From positions 1 to 31,346 of the forward strand of contig DJPL01000013.1 of assembly GCA_002437415.1 (NCBI GenBank): a stretch of DNA of 31,346 nt, read 5' to 3'. The notes beneath the pieces were generated by a model. The model searched no databases. It was not told the DNA's origin and worked only from the letters and a program-made list of their open reading frames with translations. This document shows, one piece after another, positions 8,517 to 16,916 of the stretch (positions are counted from its first letter, which is position 1; each line of letters opens with the position of its first letter). Origin of the DNA: Ruminococcaceae bacterium UBA6413 (lineage in GTDB: Bacteria; Bacillota; Clostridia; Oscillospirales; Ruminococcaceae). The position numbers and the translations under genes were made by a program.

Positions 8517-9481
8517 TGCCTCAGAGAATGATGCTCGCACCGCCCGAAAATGTGATGGTGCAGTGCGAGAACCTTGTCAAGATATATAAAACCACGGACG
8601 TTGAGGTCATGGCTCTTCAGGGACTTGACCTTACGGTAGAACGCGGAGAGCTGATGGGAATTGTCGGCGCGAGCGGCAGTGGCAAGTCGACACTGCTGAA
8701 TATGCTCGGAGCGCTTGATAAGCCGTCGGCGGGAAGTCTTTATGTAGACGGTAAGGACTTGCTTAAATTTGATGAAAAGGACCTTATAAAATATAAGAGA
8801 GAAACGGTCGGTTTCGTATGGCAGAATAACGCCAGAAACCTTATCCCGTATCTTACGGCGATACAGAACGTTGAAATGCCGCTTCTGCTTTCAGGTCACA
8901 AGAACCGCAGGCAGAGAGCCGAAGAACTGCTGGATATGGTGGGGCTTTCCGCAAGAAAGAACTCGCTTCTCGGTCAGCTTTCCGGCGGTGAGCAACAGCG
9001 TGTGGCTATCGCGATAGCGCTTTCAAACAATCCAAGCCTGCTTCTTGCCGACGAACCTACGGGTGCGGTCGACACAAAGACGGCGGCTATGGTGCTTGAT
9101 GTTTTCAAACAGCTCAATCGTCAGATGGGCGTTACTATTATAATAGTAACACACGATACAAATCTGTCGAAATCGATCGACCGTGTAGTCGCTATCCGCG
9201 ACGGTCGTACGTCGAGCGAGATGCTGAGAAAGAAAACCGAGATCCTCTCATTCGGAGAACTCGAAAAAATGAGCGAGCAGCAGCGTGCGGAGCATGAAAA
9301 GCTTATGCAGCAAAGCAGTTCGGATCACGAGGAGCTTGTCGTTCTTGACAGAGCGGGCAGACTCCAGATACCCAAAGAATATCTCGAAGCCCTCGGCATA
9401 AGAGGCGGAGATAAAGTGCGTGTTGAGCTTGAGGACGGAAAAATATCCGTCTACAACTCGGATTACAACTCGCACAGATAA
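8516..9481 (+). CDS. ABC transporter ATPase with C-terminal AbrB-like domain
   Basis: Second MacB/LolD-type ATPase, 321 residues. Motifs: Walker A GASGSGKST (51-59), Gln103 in VWQN, signature LSGGEQQ (155-161), Walker B LLLADEP (175-181), His213 in VTHD. After a charged helical linker (about 240-270) comes a segment at about 272-315 that reads as an AbrB/SpoVT/MazE-type swapped-hairpin domain, with the core DRAGRLQIPKEYLEALGI followed by GDKVRVELEDGKI. That fold normally binds DNA, so a role in autoregulation or dimerisation is possible; this is inference. The ATG at 8516 shares its A with the previous stop codon; a GTG one codon upstream (8513) is an alternative start. The stop is 75 bp before the solute-binding protein gene. 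Confidence 0.9.
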   Translation: MPQRMMLAPPENVMVQCENLVKIYKTTDVEVMALQGLDLTVERGELMGIVGASGSGKSTLLNMLGALDKPSAGSLYVDGKDLLKFDEKDLIKYKRETVGFVWQNNARNLIPYLTAIQNVEMPLLLSGHKNRRQRAEELLDMVGLSARKNSLLGQLSGGEQQRVAIAIALSNNPSLLLADEPTGAVDTKTAAMVLDVFKQLNRQMGVTIIIVTHDTNLSKSIDRVVAIRDGRTSSEMLRKKTEILSFGELEKMSEQQRAEHEKLMQQSSSDHEELVVLDRAGRLQIPKEYLEALGIRGGDKVRVELEDGKISVYNSDYNSHR

Positions 9482-9494
9482 ATTCCTTAACTCG

Positions 9495-9515
9495 TCGAAA
9501 TTAGCATATTTTCGA
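9495..9515. promoter_or_regulatory. Short inverted repeat between the ATPase and SBP genes
   Basis: TCGAAA (9495-9500) and TTTCGA (9510-9515) flank nine bases in the 75-bp gap between the ATPase-AbrB gene and the solute-binding protein gene. It could be an operator, or it may simply be AT-rich chance. No convincing promoter was seen beside it. Confidence 0.25.
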
Positions 9516-9556
9516 TTGAACATAAACGACAACTATCAGAAAGGTGGATTATTACT

Positions 9557-12500
9557 GTGGCAACAAAATCAAGCAGGATGAAAAGAACATTAGCGGGTAT
9601 ATTGTCATGTGCGACACTTATATCTTCATTGTCACTTACATCAACCGCAGTCAGCGCAGAAGAAACAACCGACACTTCTGCCGGACAATCCGAGGAAAGC
9701 ACGACGGCCGATAGCTCTGTGAGCGGAATCACGATCACCGGTATGGAGGGTAAGTACAGCACTTATTACAACAGTCATAAGGATGCCGCAAAGCCTGACA
9801 AGGAGATCACCATCTATGCTACCGACTACAAGGAAGGTACGATAGACGGCACAGCCTTTGTAAACGGCGGCTCATCATCTATGACAGCCGAGGAGGCCGC
9901 AAAGATCATTCCTTCGGTCGAAGAGATCAAGGAGAAGTCGGGTGACGGCTACAACGGACTCAAGGCATTCCTCGCAGAAAACACCGACCTCAAGACGGAT
10001 CATTACTCCACAATAAAGTGGAAGGATGATAAGCTCACACTTACATATGAGTTTACCGTTGAAGAGACAGGTATTTACAACCTCGAGGCTATCTATTATC
10101 CTATCGAGGGCAACGAAACAAAGAACACGGTGCTGGATATCGGGCTGAAGATTGACGGAGAATATCCCTTCTCGGCTACGCAGGATCTCACACTCGACCG
10201 TTACTGGAAGGATGAGGGAGAGATCACCCGTGACAACAAGGACAACGATCTTCGTCCCGGTCAGGTAACCTATGATTGTTGGGTAAAGTACCCCATAAAG
10301 GATAAGGAAGGTCTTTACAACGAGCCTTACTATTTCTACCTTGAAAAGGGTACACACACACTTACGCTTGAAGGTATCAGAACCTACGGCGTATTCCATT
10401 CGTTTACGTTCAAAAATTACGATGAGCTTGTAAGCTATGATTCTATCAAGCCTACAGATGACCAGATACAGAACACTCCCGCTCTTTCATCAAAGAACGA
10501 GGAGCTCGGTACAAACACCATCTTCTTACAGGCAGAAGAAGCGCTCTACAAGACGGCATCGACTTTATATGCTACTTACGACAGAACGACTTACATGACA
10601 AGCCCCAACCACCCGACCAAGCAGCGCTATAACACTATAGGTCAGGCAACATGGAACAAGGCGACACAGGCAATAACATACAGCTTCAAGGTTGAAAATG
10701 ACGGTTATTACCGTTTCAACTTCAAGTCAAGACAGAACCAGATGCGTGGCTTCTTCTCAAACAGAAGAATTTACATCGACGGCAAGGTACCATGTAAGGA
10801 GCTTGATGACGTACAGTTTGTCTATTCTCCCGATTGGTACAACCTTACCCCGCAGGACGCTGACGGAAACGACATATATGTTTATTTGACAGCAGGCGAG
10901 GAGCACACACTGACGCTTGAAGCGATACCCGGTTCAATAGGCGAGGTTATGCAGCGACTTGACGACCTTGTACTCGAGCTAAACCAGTACTACAGAAGAA
11001 TACTTATGATAACAGGTCCCGACCCCGATGAATTCAAGGACTACTTCGTAGAAAAGAAGATACCCGGCATTCAGGATGCATTCCAGAGAATAGTTGATTC
11101 TCTGCGTGCAGAGAAGGCTAGTATCGAGAGCCTTACAAAGAAGGGCTCTGAGGCAGCCGCACTTGAAACAATGTGTATCTACCTCGAAAGATGTATCAAC
11201 AAGCCCGAAGATATCCCGATAATGGCAAGCAGTATCAAGGACAGCATCTCATCGGTATCTGCATGGATGCGTGACTACCGCGGTCAGCCCCTTGAGCTTG
11301 ACTACATAGAGATAGCAACCTGTCACGAAGAATTTGCTTCTCCTTACGGAAACTTCTTCAGCGAGCTTGCATTCGGCTTCAACGCGTTTATCGGTTCGTT
11401 CTTTGAAGACTACACGAACCTTTCGGACGCAAGCGCGACATCACTTGATGTATGGGTATCACTTGCGCGTGACCAGGCAACGGTTGTTAAGAACTTGGTT
11501 GATAACAAGTTCAATTCAAATCCCGACTACAACGGCACACAGGCTTCGATCAACCTCGTTCAGGGTTCGGTACTCGAAGCGACACTTGCAGGTAAGGGTC
11601 CCGAGATCGCCCTCTTTATCGGCGGTGACTTCCCGATACAGCTTGCCGCAAGAGGACTGCTCGTTGATTTGACACAGTTCAAGGACTATGAATCGGTAAC
11701 AAAGAGATTTGCGGAAGACGCAATGACGCTTTATGAATACAACGACGGTACATCGACCGGCGTATACGGGCTTCCCGTTTCGCAGACATTCCCGATGCTG
11801 TTCTACAGAACAGACGTACTTGAGGAGCTCGGCTTTGATGAGCCTCCCGAAACATGGGATGAGCTCACAGATATGCTCCCGACATTACAGAGAAAGTACC
11901 TTGACGTCGGTCTGATACTTCCTCAGAACATTTCGTCAAATACATTCGATTCCGGTAACACATTCATCATGCTGATGCTCCAGACCGGACAGGATATATA
12001 CAACGAAGATCTTTACACGACTGATTATAACAGTATAAAGACATCTGACATCAAGAATCTGAACCTTACGAACTTCATGACTCAGGATTCTATAAGAGTA
12101 TTTGAGCAGTGGACAAAGTTCTATACGGTATTCAGCTTTGACCAGACATATGATGCGTTCTCACGTTTCAGAACCGGTGAGATGCCTCTCGTTATCCAGC
12201 CTTATACATTCTACAACCAGCTGTCCGTAGCGGCACCCGAGATCAAGGGTCTGTGGGACTTCACACTGGTTCCCGGAACAAAGCAGGCTGACGGAACAAT
12301 CAACCACGCCGCAAACTCCTCAGGAAGCGGTGCGGTAATATTCAATAAGGTTTCCAACCAGGCAGCTGCTTGGGACTTCATAAAGTGGTTCACAAGCACG
12401 GATATCCAGGTTGACTACGGTAAGCAGATCGAAGCTCTTATGGGTCCCATGGGACGTTTTGATACGGCAAACGTAGAAGCGCTTGAACAGCTCCCCTGGT

Positions 12501-12718
12501 CAACGGCAGAGTACGAGAAGATCTCGGCTCAGCAGAGCTACCTTAAGGAAGTACCGATCATTCCCGCATCTTATGCAGTTACAAGACATATCAACAACGC
12601 ATTCAGAATGGTTGTTAACGACGCAGGTAACCCGAGATACACTCTTATGAGCTACAACGATCAGATAAAGTCTGAGATCGTAAGAAAGTATCAGGAATTA
12701 TCAAGCGTTAAAAATTGA
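9557..12718 (+). CDS. Extracellular solute-binding protein with two N-terminal carbohydrate-binding-like domains
   Basis: A 1053-residue secreted protein, more than twice the usual size for an ABC solute-binding protein. A signal peptide ends near AVSA-34 and is followed by a Thr/Ser/Glu-rich linker. Two beta-sandwich-like modules follow, at about 65-290 (TLTYEFTVEETGIYNLEAIY ... GTHTLTLEGIRTYG) and 320-475 (FLQAEEALYK ... EHTLTLEAIPGS), resembling CBM6/35-type folds. A helical segment covers about 478-575. The C-terminal part (about 578-1045) is a family-1 MalE-like binding protein, with GKGPEIALFIGGD, YGLPVSQTFPMLFYRTDVLEELG and TWDEL as typical landmarks. The GTG at 9557 lies nine bases after AGGTGG; the ATG at 9578 would be too far from that site. 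It should feed the MalF/MalG pair immediately downstream. The substrate is not determinable. Confidence 0.9.
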   Translation: MATKSSRMKRTLAGILSCATLISSLSLTSTAVSAEETTDTSAGQSEESTTADSSVSGITITGMEGKYSTYYNSHKDAAKPDKEITIYATDYKEGTIDGTAFVNGGSSSMTAEEAAKIIPSVEEIKEKSGDGYNGLKAFLAENTDLKTDHYSTIKWKDDKLTLTYEFTVEETGIYNLEAIYYPIEGNETKNTVLDIGLKIDGEYPFSATQDLTLDRYWKDEGEITRDNKDNDLRPGQVTYDCWVKYPIKDKEGLYNEPYYFYLEKGTHTLTLEGIRTYGVFHSFTFKNYDELVSYDSIKPTDDQIQNTPALSSKNEELGTNTIFLQAEEALYKTASTLYATYDRTTYMTSPNHPTKQRYNTIGQATWNKATQAITYSFKVENDGYYRFNFKSRQNQMRGFFSNRRIYIDGKVPCKELDDVQFVYSPDWYNLTPQDADGNDIYVYLTAGEEHTLTLEAIPGSIGEVMQRLDDLVLELNQYYRRILMITGPDPDEFKDYFVEKKIPGIQDAFQRIVDSLRAEKASIESLTKKGSEAAALETMCIYLERCINKPEDIPIMASSIKDSISSVSAWMRDYRGQPLELDYIEIATCHEEFASPYGNFFSELAFGFNAFIGSFFEDYTNLSDASATSLDVWVSLARDQATVVKNLVDNKFNSNPDYNGTQASINLVQGSVLEATLAGKGPEIALFIGGDFPIQLAARGLLVDLTQFKDYESVTKRFAEDAMTLYEYNDGTSTGVYGLPVSQTFPMLFYRTDVLEELGFDEPPETWDELTDMLPTLQRKYLDVGLILPQNISSNTFDSGNTFIMLMLQTGQDIYNEDLYTTDYNSIKTSDIKNLNLTNFMTQDSIRVFEQWTKFYTVFSFDQTYDAFSRFRTGEMPLVIQPYTFYNQLSVAAPEIKGLWDFTLVPGTKQADGTINHAANSSGSGAVIFNKVSNQAAAWDFIKWFTSTDIQVDYGKQIEALMGPMGRFDTANVEALEQLPWSTAEYEKISAQQSYLKEVPIIPASYAVTRHINNAFRMVVNDAGNPRYTLMSYNDQIKSEIVRKYQELSSVKN

Positions 12719-12724
12719 TCCTGA

Positions 12725-12757
12725 AAAGCCGTGAGGGCTTTTGCCCTCACCAGCTTT
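12725..12757 (+). other. Stable intercistronic hairpin after the SBP gene
   Basis: GTGAGGGC (12731-12738) pairs perfectly with GCCCTCAC (12743-12750) across TTTT, extended by AAAGC (12725-12729) with GCTTT (12753-12757). No U-tract follows and a permease gene starts 27 bases later. Such hairpins at the 3' end of binding-protein cistrons typically stabilise the upstream message or cause partial termination, giving more binding protein than permease. Confidence 0.8.
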
Positions 12758-12783
12758 GCTGAATTATAGAGGAGGTTATCGGT

Positions 12784-13719
12784 TTGTTAACTAAGGAAAA
12801 GACGCAGTATATTGAAGACAGCAAAGTCAGATATACACTGCGAGAGATGAAGAAAAACGGTAGCGTTTACATACTGCTCGCTCCTTACTTCATTCTCTTC
12901 ACGATCTTTACGATCATACCGGTGTTGCTGTCGTTGCCTATGGGCTTTACGAACTTCAACATGGTACAGTTCCCCCAGTTCGTGGGACTCAGCAATTTCT
13001 ATTCGCTGATACTCGAAGATGAAGTCTTCTTAAAGGCGATACAGAACACACTTGTTTTCGCAATTATCACAGGCCCGCTAAGCTATATCATGTGCTTTAT
13101 ACTTGCGTGGCTTATCAATGAAATGCCCAGAGCATTAAAAACAGTATTCACATTTATTTTCTATGCGCCTACTCTGGCAGGTAACATCTATACCACATGG
13201 CAGCTCATCTTCTCAGGTGATACATACGGTATAGCAAACTCTTATCTGCTTGACCTCGGCATTATCAACAGTGCACGTCAGTGGCTGACAGACGCTAACT
13301 ACATCATGGGTGTCGTTATCGTTGTTCAGCTTTGGATGTCACTGGGTGCAGGCTTCCTTGCTCTTCGTGCAGGTCTTCAGGGTATCCCGAAGGACAGATA
13401 CGAAGCGGGCGCTATCGAAGGTATCAAGAACCGTACACAGCAGCTCCTGCTCGTTACGGTACCTGCAATGGGACCTCAGCTGCTGTTCGCGGCAGTTATG
13501 CAGATCACCGCTTCCTTCACAGCAGGTGATGTAGGTCGTTTCCTTACCGCATTCCCTTCAACAGACTATGCGGCGCACACAATCATGACACACGCCTACG
13601 ACTACGGTTCAATACGTTACGAGATGGGTTATTCATCGGCAATATGCTTCGTACTGTTCGTAGTAATGCTTCTTGCCAACTGGGGTATCAAGAAACTCCT
13701 CGGCAAGTATCTAGACTAA
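12784..13719 (+). CDS. Carbohydrate-type ABC permease, MalF-like (pair 1)
   Basis: A 311-residue inner-membrane permease with about six transmembrane segments (first at about 25-50, LAPYFILFTIFTIIPVLLSL). The EAA loop that docks the ATPase reads EAGAIEGIKNRTQQLLLVTVP, a variant of the usual EAA---G---------I-LP. It forms a pair with the MalG-like gene that follows. I accept the TTG at 12784 because GAGGAGG (12769-12775) lies eight bases upstream; the first in-frame ATG is 21 codons later with no ribosome site near it. It is the likely partner of the solute-binding protein just upstream. Confidence 0.92.
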   Translation: MLTKEKTQYIEDSKVRYTLREMKKNGSVYILLAPYFILFTIFTIIPVLLSLPMGFTNFNMVQFPQFVGLSNFYSLILEDEVFLKAIQNTLVFAIITGPLSYIMCFILAWLINEMPRALKTVFTFIFYAPTLAGNIYTTWQLIFSGDTYGIANSYLLDLGIINSARQWLTDANYIMGVVIVVQLWMSLGAGFLALRAGLQGIPKDRYEAGAIEGIKNRTQQLLLVTVPAMGPQLLFAAVMQITASFTAGDVGRFLTAFPSTDYAAHTIMTHAYDYGSIRYEMGYSSAICFVLFVVMLLANWGIKKLLGKYLD

Positions 13720-13734
13720 TCGGAGGATCACATT

Positions 13735-13779
13735 ATGTATTTCTCTCTAAGAAAGGAAGGTAGTTATGAAGATAACTAA
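13735..13779 (+). CDS. Fourteen-codon mini-ORF overlapping the next start
   Basis: An ATG at 13735 sits seven bases after CGGAGGAT, as good a ribosome site as that of the real gene. It encodes 14 residues (MYFSLRKEGSYEDN) and stops 12 bases after the ATG of the downstream permease gene, in another frame. It could serve translational coupling or be a vestigial start. I saw nothing to suggest a functional peptide. Confidence 0.25.
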   Translation: MYFSLRKEGSYEDN

Positions 13780-14629
13780 GAGGAGAAGAAAAAGATATGG
13801 CGGTTCTCTCGGCGGCGACATTTTCATATTTGTAGTGCTCGTTCTGCTTGGTCTGTTCATGCTCTTCCCCATCTATCTGTCGATCATACAGTCGCTAAAG
13901 CCGGTTGAGGAGCTGTTCCTTTTCCCGCCCAGAATGTATGTACAGAACATCACGGATCAGAACTTTGCTGATCTGCTTGCAACGGCATCCAACATGTGGG
14001 TACCATTCTCAAGATACGTTTTCAACTCAGTATTCGTAGCTGTAGTAGTTACAGTTGCACAGCTGCTCTTCTCATCATCTGCGGCATATGCACTTTCAAA
14101 GGTTGCATTCCCCGGTGCGAAGGCGCTCAATAAGATCATCGAAATTGCCCTTTTGTTCACATCTACCGTACTCTACATCATGCAGTACATGGTAATGGCA
14201 ACACTCGGTATGATCGATACATACTTTGCGATAATTCTGCCGTACATTGCAACTCCTATGGGTCTGTTCCTTATGCGACAGTTCATGGGTCAGCTGCCCG
14301 ACAGTATGATAGAAGCCGCAAAGCTTGACGGCGCAAGCCACATAAGAATCTGCTGGCAGATAGTAATGCCGAACGTTAAACCCGCTTGGCTGACACTTCT
14401 GATATTCGCCTTCCAGGGCGCATGGCAGATCACAGGTTATTCATTCATTTATAATGAGGCATTAAAACCCATTCCGACCGTTATGCAGCAGATAAGTGCC
14501 GCAGGTATCGCCCGTGCGGGTGTTGCCGCAGCCGCAGTTGTTATCACAATGCTGCCGCCTATCATAGTATTCCTGTTCTGCCAGAGCAGCGTTATGGAAA
14601 CTATGGCTACCAGCGGTCTGAAAGACTGA
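13766..14629 (+). CDS. Carbohydrate-type ABC permease, MalG-like (pair 1)
   Basis: A 287-residue permease with six predicted membrane segments, first at about 15-40 (IFVVLVLLGLFMLFPIYLSI). The EAA loop EAAKLDGASHIRICWQIVMP is canonical for MalG-type proteins. A ribosome site AGGAAGG precedes the ATG. It partners the preceding MalF-like protein. No ATPase gene follows in the block, so the two ATPases at its head or an unlinked MsmX-like protein must energise it. Confidence 0.93.
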   Translation: MKITKRRRKRYGGSLGGDIFIFVVLVLLGLFMLFPIYLSIIQSLKPVEELFLFPPRMYVQNITDQNFADLLATASNMWVPFSRYVFNSVFVAVVVTVAQLLFSSSAAYALSKVAFPGAKALNKIIEIALLFTSTVLYIMQYMVMATLGMIDTYFAIILPYIATPMGLFLMRQFMGQLPDSMIEAAKLDGASHIRICWQIVMPNVKPAWLTLLIFAFQGAWQITGYSFIYNEALKPIPTVMQQISAAGIARAGVAAAAVVITMLPPIIVFLFCQSSVMETMATSGLKD

Positions 14630-14663
14630 TCTAATATTAAATTATACAGAAAGGATGATTTTA

Positions 14664-16259
14664 GTGCCAAACATGAAGAAAATCGCCGCGTCGGTCGTAT
14701 CGGCTATTATGGCGATTTCCATGCTGTGCAGTTCAGCGTTTGCCGATCAGCCGTATGAAGGTTATAACTACGACTGGTGGGGCGATCCTGTTCCGTCACA
14801 GACCGGATACGTTGTTGACCGAGTTGTAACAGGTCTCGATTTCGGCTCCGGCACAAGATATAACACCGATGCCCAGCTGAAGGAAATATCCGATCAGGCA
14901 GGCAGTGAAGTGACAAAAGAAGTCACGATCGGCGAGCTCAAAGAGCCTCAGGATCTGTACATCGACCGCGAAACACAGAGCCTGTACATAGTTGACTCCG
15001 GCAACAACAGAATTCTTGTTACCGATGTAAACTATTCAAGAGCATTTCAGGTTATGGATTACTTCTATAACCCCGAAACAAAGAAATACGAAACTCTGAA
15101 GAACCCCCACGGCGTTTTCGTAAGACACGTTGATGATGCGGAAAACGAAAACGAGTCAACAATGATTTACATTGCCGACTATGACAACAGCCGTGTGCTC
15201 GGTGTCTATGCGGACGGTACGGTATTCCAGATATTCGAAAGACCTGCCTCAGAGTTCTATGACGCAGATGTTACATTCCAGCCCAACAAGGTCGTAGTCG
15301 ACGTTGCAGGCAACGTATATGTAAACATTCTGTCAATTACAGACGGTGCGGTAATGTTCGCACCCGATGGTTCATTCAGTAACTTCTTCGGCGCTAACCG
15401 TGTTGAACAGACAGCACAGGCTATCGCAAACAAGTTCTGGAGAACGATCCTCTCGCGTGAGGCTGCCGCAGCATTCATTCAGGCAGTTCCCATGGAGTTC
15501 AACAACTTTGATATTGATGACGAGGGCTTCATCTATACTGTAACAGCATCAAAGAGTGCTACTACGGATATTTTCAAGAAGATGAACCCCGCCGGTGAGA
15601 ATATCCTCATTAACCTTGGTTACTCGGATTACACATACGGCGATATGGCTTCTTACTATTATAAGAACCAGACATACGGTTCTCAGATCACAGACGTTGA
15701 CGTTGACGAAGACGGTACAATAAGACTTCTCGACTACGCAAACGGACGTATATTTGAGTACACGGACGAATGCGACCTGCTGTTCATCTACGGCGGCAAG
15801 GGCAACCAGAAGGGTCTGTTCACAAATGTAACAGCGATCGAGGCTTACAACAGCGTTGTATATGTACTTGACAGCCGTAAGAATTCTATTACGACATTCA
15901 AGCGTACAGAGTTCGGTGACATTGTTCACGAGGCAATGGGACTTTACAACCTCGGTAAGTACGAAGAAGCAAGCGGTCCGTGGGAGGAAGTCCTAACACG
16001 CGACAGCAACTACTGGTTCGCTTATATAGGTCTCGGTAACTCAGAGCTTTCTCAGGGTAACTACGAAAAGGCTATGGAGTACTTCTACCGTAACAGCAGA
16101 GCCGGCTACAACAGAGCGTTCAAGCAGTACAGAATGCAGTTCATAAGAGATAACTTCAATATCTTTATGATAATCGTTCTTGTAATAATAGTTGCTCTTG
16201 TTGTTCTCAGCAAGGTAAGAAAACGTTTAAAAGCAAAAAAAGCGGGAGGTAGTAAATAA
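14664..16259 (+). CDS. Secreted NHL-repeat beta-propeller / TPR protein with C-terminal membrane anchor
   Basis: About 531 residues. The N-terminal signal peptide (about 1-27, ending SSAFA) is followed by an NHL/SMP30-like propeller region (about 50-410). The clearest repeats are LKEPQDLYIDRETQSLYIVD followed by SGNNRILV, and MIYIADYDNSRVLGVY. Two TPR-like helical units cover about 416-495 (ALxNLGKYEEA-type pattern), then a single transmembrane helix at about 498-515 and a basic tail KVRKRLKAKKAGGSK. The topology is therefore an extracellular propeller and TPR tethered to the membrane. The GTG at 14664 is preferred, with AAGG nine bases upstream; an in-frame ATG at 14655 directly abuts that site. 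The gene overlaps the next one by one base (TAATG). It is probably a scaffold or sensor for the transporter; no catalytic residues were recognised. Confidence 0.8.
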   Translation: MPNMKKIAASVVSAIMAISMLCSSAFADQPYEGYNYDWWGDPVPSQTGYVVDRVVTGLDFGSGTRYNTDAQLKEISDQAGSEVTKEVTIGELKEPQDLYIDRETQSLYIVDSGNNRILVTDVNYSRAFQVMDYFYNPETKKYETLKNPHGVFVRHVDDAENENESTMIYIADYDNSRVLGVYADGTVFQIFERPASEFYDADVTFQPNKVVVDVAGNVYVNILSITDGAVMFAPDGSFSNFFGANRVEQTAQAIANKFWRTILSREAAAAFIQAVPMEFNNFDIDDEGFIYTVTASKSATTDIFKKMNPAGENILINLGYSDYTYGDMASYYYKNQTYGSQITDVDVDEDGTIRLLDYANGRIFEYTDECDLLFIYGGKGNQKGLFTNVTAIEAYNSVVYVLDSRKNSITTFKRTEFGDIVHEAMGLYNLGKYEEASGPWEEVLTRDSNYWFAYIGLGNSELSQGNYEKAMEYFYRNSRAGYNRAFKQYRMQFIRDNFNIFMIIVLVIIVALVVLSKVRKRLKAKKAGGSK

Positions 16260-16897
16260 TGAGATTTGATTTAGATATGCCCGCTTGGAAATGGCCGTTC
16301 TACGTAGCAAGACATCCTTTTGAAGGATTTGAAGATCTGCGATGGAAGAAAGCGTACAACACAAAGGTTTCGATGGTAATCGTACTTTGCTTCTTCCTTA
16401 TAACGGTCTGCCAGCAAGTTATGACAGGCTTCCTGTTCAACACGAACTACGTTAAGATATTCAACATAGTACCGCTTCTGGTTCAGACAATTATCCTGTT
16501 CTTCACATGGGTAATCGGTAACTGGTCGCTGTGTACTCTGTTTGACGGCGAAGGTTCAATTAAAGCGATCACAAGTGTCAGTGCTTATGCACTGGTTCCC
16601 TACCTCATCACTCAGATAGTTGTAATTCTCGCAAGTAATGTACTGCTCAAGAGCGAAGGTGCTTTCATCGTGTTCTTCCAGTATCTCGGCATACTGTGGA
16701 CCGTTGTTCTGATGATATCCGGTATCAAGACCGTACATCAGTACTCAGTACCCAAGACTCTGATTGCTATGATATTCACGGTTGCGGCAATGGTAGTTAT
16801 ACTGTTCCTGCTCGTGCTTCTTCTCAGCTTGTTCCAGCAGGTTTACATCTTCGGTTTTTCGATCTATACCGAGCTGATGTATCGATTCAGTTTGTAA
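16259..16897 (+). CDS. YIP1-family integral membrane protein
   Basis: A 212-residue protein with about five transmembrane helices. The N-terminal motif WPFYVARHPFEGFEDLRWKK, before the first helix, is typical of bacterial YIP1-domain proteins (PF04893). The start codon overlaps the previous stop (TAATG), so it is translationally coupled to the propeller protein, and the next gene begins 19 bases later. Its biochemical role is unknown. The tight packing suggests it forms a membrane complex with the propeller/TPR protein and the DUF5696-like protein. Confidence 0.8.
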   Translation: MRFDLDMPAWKWPFYVARHPFEGFEDLRWKKAYNTKVSMVIVLCFFLITVCQQVMTGFLFNTNYVKIFNIVPLLVQTIILFFTWVIGNWSLCTLFDGEGSIKAITSVSAYALVPYLITQIVVILASNVLLKSEGAFIVFFQYLGILWTVVLMISGIKTVHQYSVPKTLIAMIFTVAAMVVILFLLVLLLSLFQQVYIFGFSIYTELMYRFSL

Positions 16898-16916
16898 GCG
16901 GAGGTGCGACAGAAAA

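Noticed and set aside
7833..8540. A long minus-strand frame opposite the first ABC ATPase
   Set aside because: It is a shadow of the ATPase gene, with no ribosome site or recognisable domain.
14655..14663. ATG at 14655 as the start of the propeller/TPR protein
   Set aside because: The ribosome site directly abuts it with no spacer, while the GTG at 14664 has ideal spacing and the same upstream layout as the GTG-started SBP gene.
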